This document shows positions 1 to 6,802 of a DNA stretch of 7,948 bases, in pieces (the first letter of the stretch is position 1; every line of letters starts with the position of its first letter). The notes beneath the pieces are model-generated. The model ran no database searches. It was not told the DNA's origin and worked only from the letters and a program-made list of their open reading frames with translations. A program made the translations under genes and the position numbers. The stretch lies in NCBI GenBank assembly GCA_031258475.1, contig JAIRMS010000029.1, positions 1 through 7,948 of the forward strand, given 5' to 3'. The DNA is from Holosporaceae bacterium (GTDB lineage: Bacteria > Pseudomonadota > Alphaproteobacteria > UBA3830).

Positions 1-261
1 CTCTTACCTCGAACTCTTCTCGCTCCAAAGTAACTTTCATCAACTTCTATTTCTCCGCTGCTGAAATACGATTCTTCTTCCGCAAATTCAGCAATTCTCG
101 CTCGCAAAAGTTGCAAAAATCCTGTTTGCTGTCTTCCTCTCCAATCCTGCCACTTCAGAGATTTGAGTCGCCGTTAAATCTGCTCCAAACAGACGCAAAA
201 TCTCCCTAAATTTGGCCCCAGAAATATGAGCTCTTCTTATGTGTCTATTCTTCTTTGATAT
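1..261 (-). pseudogene. IS1595-family transposase, 5' part, frameshifted, start codon lost
   Basis: The minus strand reads SKKNRHIRRAHISGAKFRE..LRLFGADLTATQIS.VAGLERKTANRI from about 259 down to 120. It continues in another frame as LQLLRARIAEFAEEESYF and EIEVDESYFGARRVRGK to the window edge. The N-terminal helix-turn-helix-like part and the VDESYFGARRVRGK block, which carries the first acidic residue of the DDE triad, are typical of IS1595/IS1016-type transposases. The frame changes in the A-run at 115-119: one extra base turns NRILQLLRARIAEF into a frame that stops soon after. Where ATG is expected before SKKNRH there is ATA (259-261), with an in-frame stop two codons upstream. The gene runs off the left edge, so its C-terminus is unseen. 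The frameshift and lost start together make an inactive copy likely; ATA initiation or a sequencing error in the homopolymer are alternatives. Confidence 0.85.
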
Positions 262-372
262 ATCCTACCTTATCCGATAAGAAAATCTACTCAATCTACT
301 CTTGAACCTTTTTTATTTCCAAAATTTTTTAATTTTCCCCTAAAAAATACTTGTGAAATGATCCAAAAAACA

Positions 373-390
373 CTATCTGATATCAGGTAG
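373..390. promoter_or_regulatory. 18-bp near-perfect palindrome, candidate operator upstream of the hydrolase-tyrS pair
   Basis: The sequence ctatctgatatcaggtag reads as two 9-bp half-sites (ctatctgat / ctacctgat) with one mismatch and a perfect ctgatatcag core. It ends 31 bp before the hydrolase start and is not followed by a T-run, so it does not look like a terminator. A dimeric regulator site is the simplest reading, but I cannot assign a regulator family. A weak -35-like ttgtga at 351-356 lies just upstream; I see no convincing -10. Confidence 0.4.
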
Positions 391-421
391 GTTTAATTTC
401 ACATCGGGAAAGGAGAAATAA

Positions 422-1078
422 ATGCCGGAAATAGTTTTAATGGGGCACGCAGGACGCATCGAGGCTAGATATCATCATAGTAGGACTTCCAATGCTCCTT
501 TGGCCATGGTTTTGCATCCAAATCCGCTGCAGGGCGGCACCATGAACAACCGCGTTACGGTTGCGCTCTACAACGCGTTTGTGGAAAATGGATTTTCTAC
601 CATAAGATTTAATTTCAGGGGCGTCGGAAAATCCGAGGGAATCCATGATAAGGGCGAAGGGGAACTGAATGATACGGCGACCGTTCTCGATTGGATACAA
701 TCCGTAAATCAGAGAGAACGCCCCGTGTGGATTGCAGGTTTTTCTTTTGGCTCGCTGATCGGTATGCAATTGCTCATGAGACGTCCAGAAATTGCTGGAT
801 TTGTTTCGGTATGTCCTCCGGCTAATTTGTATGATTTTTCGTTTTTGGCCCCATGTCCGGTTTCCGGAATGATAATAAACGGAGCGGAGGACATAATATG
901 TCCCACCGAAAACGTAAACAAATTGGTGGATAAATTGAATTCGCAAAAAGGAATAAAAATCGATTATAGAATCATTCCCAATTGCAATCATTCGTTTAAA
1001 AATCATTTGGACACAATAAAAGATTGTGTCACAGAATATTTGGGCGCAAAATATATCAAAACAGCGGCGAATATGTAA
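422..1078 (+). CDS. Predicted alpha/beta hydrolase (COG2945 type)
   Basis: This is a 218-residue cytosolic serine-hydrolase-like protein. An HPNP loop (32-35) near the start forms the oxyanion region, and FRGVGKSEG (65-73) is the conserved strand-loop of COG2945 proteins. GFSFG (106-110) is the nucleophile elbow with S108. The likely catalytic acid is D157 in NGAEDIICP, and the likely catalytic histidine is H190 in NCNHSF. The length of about 210-220 residues is typical of this small lidless family. The start is supported by a strong Shine-Dalgarno (aaggag, about 410-415). The family's substrate is unknown; some members are annotated as predicted esterases or dienelactone-hydrolase-like. The gene is followed 21 bp later by tyrS on the same strand, so the two are probably one transcript. 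No signal peptide is visible. Function beyond a hydrolase fold is not inferable. Confidence 0.92.
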   Translation: MPEIVLMGHAGRIEARYHHSRTSNAPLAMVLHPNPLQGGTMNNRVTVALYNAFVENGFSTIRFNFRGVGKSEGIHDKGEGELNDTATVLDWIQSVNQRERPVWIAGFSFGSLIGMQLLMRRPEIAGFVSVCPPANLYDFSFLAPCPVSGMIINGAEDIICPTENVNKLVDKLNSQKGIKIDYRIIPNCNHSFKNHLDTIKDCVTEYLGAKYIKTAANM

Positions 1079-1099
1079 TAAAACCGATTCAGAGGTGCT

Positions 1100-2359
1100 A
1101 TGAAGTACAAATCTTCCTTTCTAAACGAAGCTGAAGCGCGGGGATTTTTCTATCAATCGACAAATCTCGAAGCGATGGACGAGTTTCTAACCGTCAAGGG
1201 AAGATTAGGATATTTGGGATTTGATATCACCGCCAGAAGTTTGCACGTCGGACATTTAATACCTATTTTTTTACTCCGGCTATTCCAAAAACATGGTCAT
1301 AGACCAATAGTATTGGCCGGAGGCGGAACAACCAAAATAGGAGATCCATCGTTCAAGAATACCGCGCGTCCGATTCTGTCGGATGAGGAAATTGCCGCCA
1401 ATCTGGAAGGAATCAAATCGTGCCTCAGTCCATTTCTAAAATTTGGAAACGACGACTCTTGCGCAATTATGGTGAATAATGCCGACTGGCTGGACAGGCT
1501 GGAATATATTCCGTTTTTGCGCAGCATTGGAAAGTATTTTTCCATAAACCGCATGATTGGATTCGAATCCGTAAAAACAAAACTAACGGCCAATGATTCT
1601 CTGAGTTTTTTAGAATTCAATTATATGATACTGCAGGCCTATGATTTCTATAAATTATACTCCGAAAAAAAGTGCTGTATTCAGTTCGGAGGACAGGATC
1701 AGTGGGGAAACATAGTCTGCGGAGTTGAGCTGATAAAGAAAAAACTCGGTCAGGAAGTTTTTGGATTTACAAATCCGCTTCTTATATCTAGCAATGGTCA
1801 AAAAATGGGGAAGACGGCCAAAGGTGCAGTCTGGCTGTCGAAAGACATGCTGTCGCCATATGACTTCTGGCAGTATTGGAGAAACGTCGACGACGCGGAT
1901 GTAATTAAGTTACTGTATTTGTTCACTGATTTAGAAATCAAAGAAATCAGCAAAATGGAATCAGTGAAGGGACAGGAGCTGAACGAAATCAAAAAATTGC
2001 TGGCGGACGAAATAACCGGAATTGTCCACGGGAAAGACTTCATCGAAGAAATTCACCAGGCTGCTTCTGGAATGTTTGGAAATGATGGAAGCGATCTTTC
2101 CGTTTTAACTTCGATTCCAAAGTATTACCTGAAAAAATCAAACATGGCGAACATTTCCATTATAGACATAATGGTTGAAAATAATCTGTGTTCCAGCAGA
2201 GGAGATGCAAAGCGTCTACTTCGCGGCGATGGAGTATATATGAACGGTCAAACGATAACGGAAGATTACAAAATACAAGCTGATTCTCCGGTTGATGTAA
2301 TATTGAAACTTTCCTGCGGAAAGAAAAGACATCTATTGATCGTTATGCAGGATAATTAA
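1100..2359 (+). CDS. tyrS: Tyrosyl-tRNA synthetase
   Basis: This class I aminoacyl-tRNA synthetase charges tRNA-Tyr with tyrosine using ATP in the cytosol. The 419-residue length is normal for bacterial TyrRS. LGFDITARSLHVGH (39-52) contains the HIGH-type motif (HVGH, 49-52) and the tyrosine-binding strand. YMILQAYDF (about 175-183) and FGGQDQWGN (196-204) line the tyrosine and ATP pocket. QKMGKT (234-239) is the KMSKS-type loop in the GKT variant also seen in E. coli. The C-terminal part, about 353-409 (IDIMVENNLCSSRGDAKRLL), is the S4-like RNA-binding domain. The ATG at 1100 is preceded by agaggt at 1091-1096, a good but closely spaced ribosome binding site. It sits 21 bp after the hydrolase gene and converges on ycaR/rho. 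No T-box or other leader regulator is visible in the short gap. Confidence 0.98.
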   Translation: MKYKSSFLNEAEARGFFYQSTNLEAMDEFLTVKGRLGYLGFDITARSLHVGHLIPIFLLRLFQKHGHRPIVLAGGGTTKIGDPSFKNTARPILSDEEIAANLEGIKSCLSPFLKFGNDDSCAIMVNNADWLDRLEYIPFLRSIGKYFSINRMIGFESVKTKLTANDSLSFLEFNYMILQAYDFYKLYSEKKCCIQFGGQDQWGNIVCGVELIKKKLGQEVFGFTNPLLISSNGQKMGKTAKGAVWLSKDMLSPYDFWQYWRNVDDADVIKLLYLFTDLEIKEISKMESVKGQELNEIKKLLADEITGIVHGKDFIEEIHQAASGMFGNDGSDLSVLTSIPKYYLKKSNMANISIIDIMVENNLCSSRGDAKRLLRGDGVYMNGQTITEDYKIQADSPVDVILKLSCGKKRHLLIVMQDN

Positions 2360-2447
2360 TTATACCCGTATTTCTGGTGAAATCAGGCGAAGAAACACCT
2401 TCTAAAGTTTATAGATGATCTACTTTGAAAATGCGATTTTTATTTTC

Positions 2448-2566
2448 TGGATTGCTTCGCTGCGCTCGTAATGACGGAAAGTAGCGGTGTCGTCATTGCG
2501 AGGAGCGCAGCGACGTGGCAATTCAGCAACCCCTTCTCGTCATTGCGAGCATAGCGAAGCAATCCA
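2448..2566. repeat. Cluster of three 'gtcattgcgag' palindromic repeat copies
   Basis: Copy A (2449-2475) reads ggattgcttcgctgcgctcg followed by taatgacg. Copy B (2491-2523) starts cgtcattgcgaggagcgcag and continues cgacgtggcaatt. Copy C (2538-2566) starts cgtcattgcgagcatagcga and ends agcaatcca. A is inverted relative to B and C, so A with C can fold into a long hairpin of roughly 28 paired bases with a few mismatches, enclosing B. Similar gtcattgcgag...gcaatcc elements are known as dispersed intergenic repeats in several bacterial genomes, including endosymbionts (general knowledge, not searched here). They fill the gap between the convergent tyrS and ycaR genes, where the transcript hairpin could act as a bidirectional 3' end. 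Confidence 0.85.
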
Positions 2567-2624
2567 TTCCTATCTCAGCTACGTGCCTGCAGCAATCAAA
2601 CTAAATGTTGATGACTTCACACTT

Positions 2625-2813
2625 TCAAAATAGTCCATATGTATCAGCGCAGGAGTTCGATTCGAGCATTATTGGCACTCCGTCTTGAACGGCATATGAT
2701 GTTAATGATTCTTCGCAGACCAATCTACAAGATTCCTGTTTCAGTTTCCCTCCGCTTTTGGGACAAACGAGCAATTTTAATAAACTTTCATCTAGCAGCG
2801 GAGTTTCTTTCAT
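2625..2813 (-). CDS. Trm112/UPF0434 (YcaR)-family small protein
   Basis: This 62-residue protein has the family pattern LLKLLVCPKSGGKL (11-24) followed by CRLVCEESLTSYAVQDGVPIML (29-50). The YxVxDGVPIML block is the hallmark of the Trm112-like/YcaR family. Of the zinc-site positions, C17, C29 and C33 are present, but the second position of the usual CPxC is serine (CPKS); CPxTGG/CPxSGG variants are common in alphaproteobacteria, so this need not mean loss of function. Eukaryotic Trm112 activates methyltransferases; the bacterial role is unclear. The ATG at 2813 is 6 bp after the rho stop with only a weak ribosome binding site (gaaatgat), suggesting translation coupled to rho. The length of about 60 residues is normal. 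Confidence 0.85.
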   Translation of the reverse strand: MKETPLLDESLLKLLVCPKSGGKLKQESCRLVCEESLTSYAVQDGVPIMLESNSCADTYGLF

Positions 2814-2819
2814 ATCATT

Positions 2820-4079
2820 TCATTGATTCATATTAAGGAAAAAATCGGCATTATTTTTAGAAGTTTTAAGTTTGTCGATCAAAAATTCCATGCCGTCGCT
2901 TGCCCCCATCGGCATCAAAACTCTTCTCAAAACCCACATTTTTGATAAAGTGGCTCTGTCGACGAGTAGTTCTTCTTTGCGGGTTCCTGATTTTGTAATG
3001 TCTATCGAAGGGAAAGTTCTTTTATCTGATAATTTCCTATCCAGCACGATTTCAGCGTTGCCAGTTCCCTTGAACTCTTCGAATATGACGTCGTCCATTC
3101 TCGATCCCGTTTCGACCAACGCCGTTCCAATAATTGTCAGAGACCCGCCTTCCTCTATGTTGCGAGCGGCACCAAAAATTCTCTTCGGACGTTGCAGAGC
3201 ATTTGCGTCGACTCCGCCGGTCAGCACCTTTCCCGAGGATGGACAAACGGTATTGTAGGCTCGCGCCAGTCGAGTAATGGAATCCAACAGAATAACCACG
3301 TGCTTTTTATGTTCCACCAGTCGTTTGGCTTTTTCAATGACCATTTCCGCCACCTGCACATGCCGAGTCGGAGCCTCGTCGAACGTGGAGCTAATAACTT
3401 CACCGTTGACGGACCTTCTCATATCAGTGACTTCCTCGGGGCGCTCGTCGATCAATAGAACTATAAGATACGTTTCCGGCGAATTTGTGGTAATGGCGCG
3501 GGCTATATTCTGCAACATAACCGTCTTCCCGGTTCTTGGAGGAGCGACTATCAACGCCCTTTGACCACGTCCCAGCGGACAGATTATTTCTATAATGCGA
3601 GTGGTTAGATCTTTTTCATTTGGATTATTAATAAACTCAAGATCCAATTTCGAATTTGGATACAGTGGAGTTAGATCGTCAAAATTCACGCGATGTCTTG
3701 CTGCGTCCAGTGAATCTCCGTTTACGGAATTCAGCCTGGAGATGGCAAAATATCTCTCGCCGTCCTTCGGTGAACGAATCAGCCCCTCGAGTGTGTCGCC
3801 GGTTTTTATGCTGTATTTTCTGATCTGTGAAGGCGAAACATAGATATCGTCCGATCCCGCCATGTAATTGGCCTCCGGAGATCGCAGAAATCCGAAACCA
3901 TCCTGGAGAACTTCAATGACGCCTTCCCCCAGGATCTCCACTTCGTTTTCGGCGAGTTTTTTCAAAATTGCGAACATTAAATCCTGACGTTTCAATGCCG
4001 CAGCATTTTCCACTTCCAAACTTTCCGCAAAACTCAACAATTCAGAAGGCATCTTAGCCTTTAAGTCTTTTAATCTCAT
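2820..4079 (-). CDS. rho: Transcription termination factor Rho
   Basis: Rho is the hexameric RNA-dependent ATPase/helicase that ends transcription at C-rich unstructured RNA. The 419-residue length matches E. coli Rho. Domains in order are an N-terminal helical part (1-45) and a cold-shock-like primary RNA-binding domain with the RNP1-like DGFGFLRS (60-67). The RecA-like ATPase has Walker A APPRTGKT (179-186, K185), a catalytic-glutamate region LIDERPEEVTDM (209-220) and Walker B VVILLDS (261-267, D266). A Q-loop TGGVDANAL (287-295), an R-loop GTGNAEIVLDRKL (338-350) and an arginine-finger region SGTRKEELL (364-372) follow. All key residues appear intact. ATG at 4079 is preceded by agagaaga. 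It is followed by the ycaR-like gene 6 bp downstream; tRNA-Phe lies 109 bp upstream on the same strand. Confidence 0.99.
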   Translation of the reverse strand: MRLKDLKAKMPSELLSFAESLEVENAAALKRQDLMFAILKKLAENEVEILGEGVIEVLQDGFGFLRSPEANYMAGSDDIYVSPSQIRKYSIKTGDTLEGLIRSPKDGERYFAISRLNSVNGDSLDAARHRVNFDDLTPLYPNSKLDLEFINNPNEKDLTTRIIEIICPLGRGQRALIVAPPRTGKTVMLQNIARAITTNSPETYLIVLLIDERPEEVTDMRRSVNGEVISSTFDEAPTRHVQVAEMVIEKAKRLVEHKKHVVILLDSITRLARAYNTVCPSSGKVLTGGVDANALQRPKRIFGAARNIEEGGSLTIIGTALVETGSRMDDVIFEEFKGTGNAEIVLDRKLSDKRTFPSIDITKSGTRKEELLVDRATLSKMWVLRRVLMPMGASDGMEFLIDKLKTSKNNADFFLNMNQ

Positions 4080-4188
4080 ATCTTCTCTTTAATTTTTGAT
4101 TTGTCTTCCAAAAGCAACAACGCAGTCAAAGCTACCACTTACCACAACAAATCGCAAAAACTCTTTATATTCTAAATGAAACGATAAA

Positions 4189-4264
4189 TGGTGCCCAGGG
4201 CTGGAATCAAACCAACGACACAAGGATTTTCAGTCCTCTGCTCTATCAACTGAGCTACCCGGGC
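4189..4264 (-). tRNA. tRNA-Phe (anticodon GAA), CCA encoded
   Basis: The 76-nt minus-strand cloverleaf has acceptor gcccggg/cctgggc (one G:T pair), T8, A9 and D stem gctc/gagc. The anticodon stem is gagga/tcctt with loop ctgaaaa, giving anticodon GAA. The variable loop is gtgtc, the T stem is gttgg/ccagc, the discriminator is A and the genomic CCA is at 4189-4191. G15 and C48 are conserved. The D loop reads agttgata, giving A at position 19. The T loop reads tttgatt, giving T at position 56. Both differ from the near-invariant G19 and C56 but still match each other as A:U. A plausible promoter lies 11 nt upstream. Confidence 0.95.
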
Positions 4265-4275
4265 ACTCCTTAGAC

Positions 4276-4304
4276 AGGATAAAATATATTCAATCGATTG
4301 TCCA
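4276..4304 (-). promoter_or_regulatory. Predicted promoter of tRNA-Phe
   Basis: On the minus strand, tggaca (4299-4304; 5 of 6 to ttgaca) is followed after 17 bp by tatcct (4276-4281; 4 of 6 to tataat). The tRNA 5' end begins 11 nt later, which leaves only a short leader, as expected for a tRNA transcript. The spacer includes the perfect 10-bp palindrome caatcgattg (4291-4300), which overlaps the -35 box. Confidence 0.5.
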
Positions 4305-4372
4305 TGATTCTCACATTTTTTTAACAAGTGATCTTCTATAAATTTTATCTTTTTTGTCGTTTTAAAAAGCGT

Positions 4373-4378
4373 TATAAT
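4373..4378 (+). promoter_or_regulatory. Consensus -10 box upstream of chpT-like gene
   Basis: A perfect tataat lies 25 bp before the chpT-like ATG, in an AT-rich region. No good -35 is present at the usual spacing: the positions hold a T-run ending tttttg. The candidate transcript leader would be short, about 18 nt, and carries the weak ribosome binding site taggaat. Confidence 0.45.
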
Positions 4379-4402
4379 ACAACACGGTAGGAATAAAATA
4401 AA

Positions 4403-4981
4403 ATGATGCAGTTTGAACACCTGCTGGTTTCCCGCATTTGTCATGATTTGATTACTCCATTTAACGCCATTGGTCTTGGAATAGAAGCCTTCGATATATC
4501 CGGAGATCCTTCTCTATTAAAGGGAGTAAAGGCCAGTGTAGAAAAAGCCAACGCTATTCTGAAATTTATTCGGGAATTGTATTCGGCAAAAGAGGATTCT
4601 TTCAGTCATTCCACAATGTCTCTCACCAGACTGACGTCAGATTTTATGAAACAGTACAACATATCCTTGGATTTGAAATCAGATCTCAAAAATATTTCTG
4701 GCACCGTCGGTAAAATCATTATGCACAACGCAATTGTGGCAAAAGAAATCATGCCGTTTGGTGGAGCGGTTGATATAAAAATAAACGGCGACGAAAATGA
4801 GATTATCACGACATGCTCGGGAAAGAGCCTTGCCATTCCAAATTTCGATATAAACGATGAATTAAGCCATAAAAACATTATACGAGTCAGTTTGTTGCGG
4901 CTTTTGGCAGAATCTGGATTTGAAATAATTGCCTCCCAGGAAGAACCGCTGATCATAATGAAAGAAACCCGCACAGTGTGA
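4403..4981 (+). CDS. chpT: ChpT-like histidine phosphotransferase (DUF2328 type)
   Basis: This 192-residue protein begins FEHLLVSRICHDLITPFNAIGLGIEAF, matching the dimerization and histidine-phosphotransfer helix of alphaproteobacterial ChpT. The predicted phospho-accepting residue is H14 in RICHDLITP, with the neighbouring D15. The second helix ends FIRELYSAKED (about 55-65), similar to the F.R.AFG region of the family. The remainder (about 70-190) corresponds to the degenerate ATPase-like C-terminal domain and shows no intact ATP-binding N or G boxes. In Caulobacter, ChpT relays phosphate from CckA to CtrA and CpdR to control the cell cycle. The role here is inferred from similarity and the protein is slightly shorter than usual. 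Two adjacent ATG codons (4403, 4406) are both possible starts. It diverges from tRNA-Phe and has its own consensus -10. Confidence 0.85.
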   Translation: MMQFEHLLVSRICHDLITPFNAIGLGIEAFDISGDPSLLKGVKASVEKANAILKFIRELYSAKEDSFSHSTMSLTRLTSDFMKQYNISLDLKSDLKNISGTVGKIIMHNAIVAKEIMPFGGAVDIKINGDENEIITTCSGKSLAIPNFDINDELSHKNIIRVSLLRLLAESGFEIIASQEEPLIIMKETRTV

Positions 4982-5164
4982 ATTTTTCGTTTAACAGAGA
5001 TATTGTACGACGAATAATCCGCAGGGCAGCAAAGTTATCTACGCACTATACTTCTCAAGTTTTTCAGATGTGACAAATTCTGCGGCGCTATCCCTTCCTT
5101 TTCAAGAATCAACTCTTTCAAAGAGCGCGGAAGGGTCGTATCAATACAATTACCATTAATTGTC
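4982..5164. other. Gene-free gap with a possible decayed coding remnant
   Basis: No intact gene, RNA or clear terminator is visible here. The minus strand has an open stretch at 5035-5166 (LTINGNCIDTTLPRSLKELI followed by 23 more residues, ending SIVRR). An adjacent frame reads AAEFVTSEKLEKYSA before a stop at 5039. The two frames could be pieces of one frameshifted remnant, but there is no start with a ribosome binding site and no recognisable family. Confidence 0.2.
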
Positions 5165-5700
5165 AATCACTTTTGCCTGAAGGCGAAAGTATGGAAGTAC
5201 GCTTACGAAGCAGATTTAAAACATAAATGTTCAGAACTCTGACATTTTAAAATCTCCTAATATATGATGCATTTCCTGATTTTCTATATATTTTTGAATC
5301 TCTTCACTGTTTACATTTCCTACGGTTACTGCAAAGTATCCTCTAGCCCAAAGGTGCTGTCCCCAATATTTCAAATTCTTGTTGCAATTTCCTACTGCTT
5401 TTCCCTTTTATGTACTGCACTATTTTTGATAATGATTGATTGGGAGGAACAGATATTAGCATGTGTACATGATCCGGACTTATATTTCCACTTACTATAT
5501 CAACATAATTAGTTGAACATATTTCCTTTATTAGCTCTACGGCTCTTGTTGCTATATTACCCGTTAGAACTCTGTACCTGTATTTCGTACAGAATACTAG
5601 GTGATATTTCAGATCGTATGTGCTATGAGCTCCATATCTATGTTTCATGCTCCGTATTATACTGAAGCGTTCGCCTAAAGGCGAGGGCGTTAACCCTATC
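5165..5700 (-). mobile_element. IS200/IS605-family element (IS200 type, tnpA only), approximate limits
   Basis: The element consists of one decayed Y1 transposase gene bracketed by short hairpins. The end downstream of tnpA has an 8-bp stem with a tgaa loop (5170-5189, cttttgcc/ggcgaaag). The upstream end has a perfect 5-bp stem tcgcc/ggcga with a taaa loop (5671-5684), extendable imperfectly. IS200-type elements lack terminal inverted repeats and use such subterminal hairpins as TnpA recognition sites. There is no accessory tnpB. The exact cleavage sites cannot be set from one copy, so the limits are estimates around the hairpins. Confidence 0.75.
5231..5648 (-). pseudogene. tnpA: IS200-type Y1 (HUH) transposase TnpA, frameshifted
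   Basis: The N-terminal frame (5343-5648) gives 101 residues starting MKHRYGAHSTYDLKYHLVF. It includes the HUH metal-binding motif H60-V61-H62 in SPDHVHMLIS and the KGKSSRKLQQEF helix. That frame ends early in GTAPLG. The rest of the protein, YWGQHLWARGYFAVTVGNVN through EEIQKYIENQEMHHILGDFKMSEF, continues in a second frame down to a stop at 5231-5233. It contains the expected catalytic tyrosine in IQKYIENQ. The junction near 5362-5370 lacks about three residues found between the helix and YWGQ in relatives. The HUH site and catalytic tyrosine are therefore in different frames and the gene is probably inactive. A tataat-like -10 lies just upstream of the ATG. Confidence 0.9.
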
Positions 5701-5730
5701 CCACTTAGCTACGTAAAATTTCACAAAAAC

Positions 5731-6780
5731 CTACAGCTTCTTCTCAATTACAGCTCTAGAAAAATGATATCCATCCTTATTTATTAAAAGATAAATTTTT
5801 GTACATCCTTCTGCGGATGTCCCTGGCAAGTATTCATGTAGAACTTTTCCGCGTTGTACAGATACTTTGTCGCTTTTGCTGAGAGAAAATGCTTCTTTAT
5901 TGATTATATATAAGTTGAATTTGTTTAAATAAGCTATAGCATCACAAACACCTGTTGGATTGTCTCCATATGTGGGAACATCCATAAAATGATTATTTGT
6001 TTTAATATAATCAAGATAACTTTTAGCTATTTCTTTTGTTTTACACGCTTCAATCAGGGAGTTGGAAAATTCTTGATTCGGGTCTTCTTTTTTGGCTATT
6101 TCGAGAGCATCTCTAGTTTTAGGGTATTTTTTAGTATCGGTGTCGCAAATTTCTCCGATGCGCTTTATCATTTCATAGAACGATTCTCCTTCGTTATCTT
6201 TTATTTCGATACCTTCCAATTTTGCTTCTTTTTTTAAATTTTCTAAAGCTACGATAAAATTGCCGGTGAGTTTATTATATAAACTAATTCCATTACTAAT
6301 TTGGCGTCTTATGTTGTAATGTGCTAAGTTAGCGGCTATTTCTGGAGCTATAAGCTCTATTATTTTTTCTTGTTTATCTGCGCTTTCTAACGCATCAATC
6401 AATTGTTGTAATAATGCCTGTCTACTTTTAGCGTTTTTACTCATGAAGTCTTTATCATGTGCTCTAATTCTATCTGGATCTATGGCTCTATACCCACAAC
6501 TACCATCTCCTATAGTTCCAATTTCACGTAAAGTAATATCTTTTCCTACAACTTTTACGGTATAATCAGTATGTCGGCTCCAATCTTCTTCAGTTACGCC
6601 GTTTGGTTTTGTCAAATTGGATTTTTGTAGTTTGGGCTCATTTAATACTGTTAATCCAGTATGGTCATGCAAAGACGGCATACGTGCATAAATATTATTA
6701 CTAATTAACTCTGACACGTTTTTCCCTTTAAGTTCCACGGTGCCTATTGAAGAGTCCAAAACAAGCTTTGTAGCTTCCAA
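5731..6780 (-). CDS. OTU-family cysteine protease (deubiquitinase-like), putative effector
   Basis: This 349-residue protein carries the OTU signature IGTIGDGSCGYRAI (87-100), with D92 and the catalytic cysteine C95. A GDNPTGVCDAIAYLNKFNLYIIN block (272-294) matches the OTU strand-helix region, and KDGYHFSRAV (335-344) has the likely catalytic H339. OTU enzymes cleave ubiquitin chains in eukaryotes; in bacteria they are found as secreted effectors that act in the host, so a host target is inferred. The cysteine-histidine distance (244 residues) is larger than in minimal OTU domains because of a mostly helical insert at about 105-262. The predicted start is TTG at 6780 with a weak ribosome binding site (cggga). 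The next ATG is codon 34, and the frame is open upstream to a TAG, overlapping the end of the preceding gene by frame. No signal peptide or membrane segment is seen. The gene is AT-rich relative to rho and tyrS. Confidence 0.8.
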   Translation of the reverse strand: MEATKLVLDSSIGTVELKGKNVSELISNNIYARMPSLHDHTGLTVLNEPKLQKSNLTKPNGVTEEDWSRHTDYTVKVVGKDITLREIGTIGDGSCGYRAIDPDRIRAHDKDFMSKNAKSRQALLQQLIDALESADKQEKIIELIAPEIAANLAHYNIRRQISNGISLYNKLTGNFIVALENLKKEAKLEGIEIKDNEGESFYEMIKRIGEICDTDTKKYPKTRDALEIAKKEDPNQEFSNSLIEACKTKEIAKSYLDYIKTNNHFMDVPTYGDNPTGVCDAIAYLNKFNLYIINKEAFSLSKSDKVSVQRGKVLHEYLPGTSAEGCTKIYLLINKDGYHFSRAVIEKKL

Positions 6781-6802
6781 TACGAATTTCCCGAAATCAG
6801 TT

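Noticed and set aside
437..1006. 189-codon minus-strand open frame
   Set aside because: It lies wholly opposite the alpha/beta hydrolase, whose catalytic motifs are clear; the antisense product has no family features.
2448..2566. CRISPR array
   Set aside because: Only three copies, one inverted, with diverged interiors and uneven spacing; no cas gene nearby.
3494..3545. Arginine in rho Walker A (APPRTGKT rather than APPKAGKT) as an unusual change
   Set aside because: The P-loop lysine and threonine are intact and this variant is common in alphaproteobacterial Rho.
2872..3843. Several plus-strand frames of 82-128 codons
   Set aside because: All are antisense to rho, which is intact and unmistakable.
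4172..4444. 90-codon minus-strand open frame
   Set aside because: It runs through the tRNA-Phe gene and into the start of chpT; the VAQLIEQRTENP-like stretch is the common artefact of translating a tRNA.
5035..5166. ThiS-like sulfur carrier on the minus strand (LTINGN...LKELI)
   Set aside because: It is too short, lacks the C-terminal Gly-Gly and has no proper start; the resemblance is confined to a few residues.
5264..5512. 82-codon plus-strand hydrophobic frame
   Set aside because: It is antisense to the IS200 transposase pseudogene; hydrophobicity comes from the complement of an AT-rich gene.
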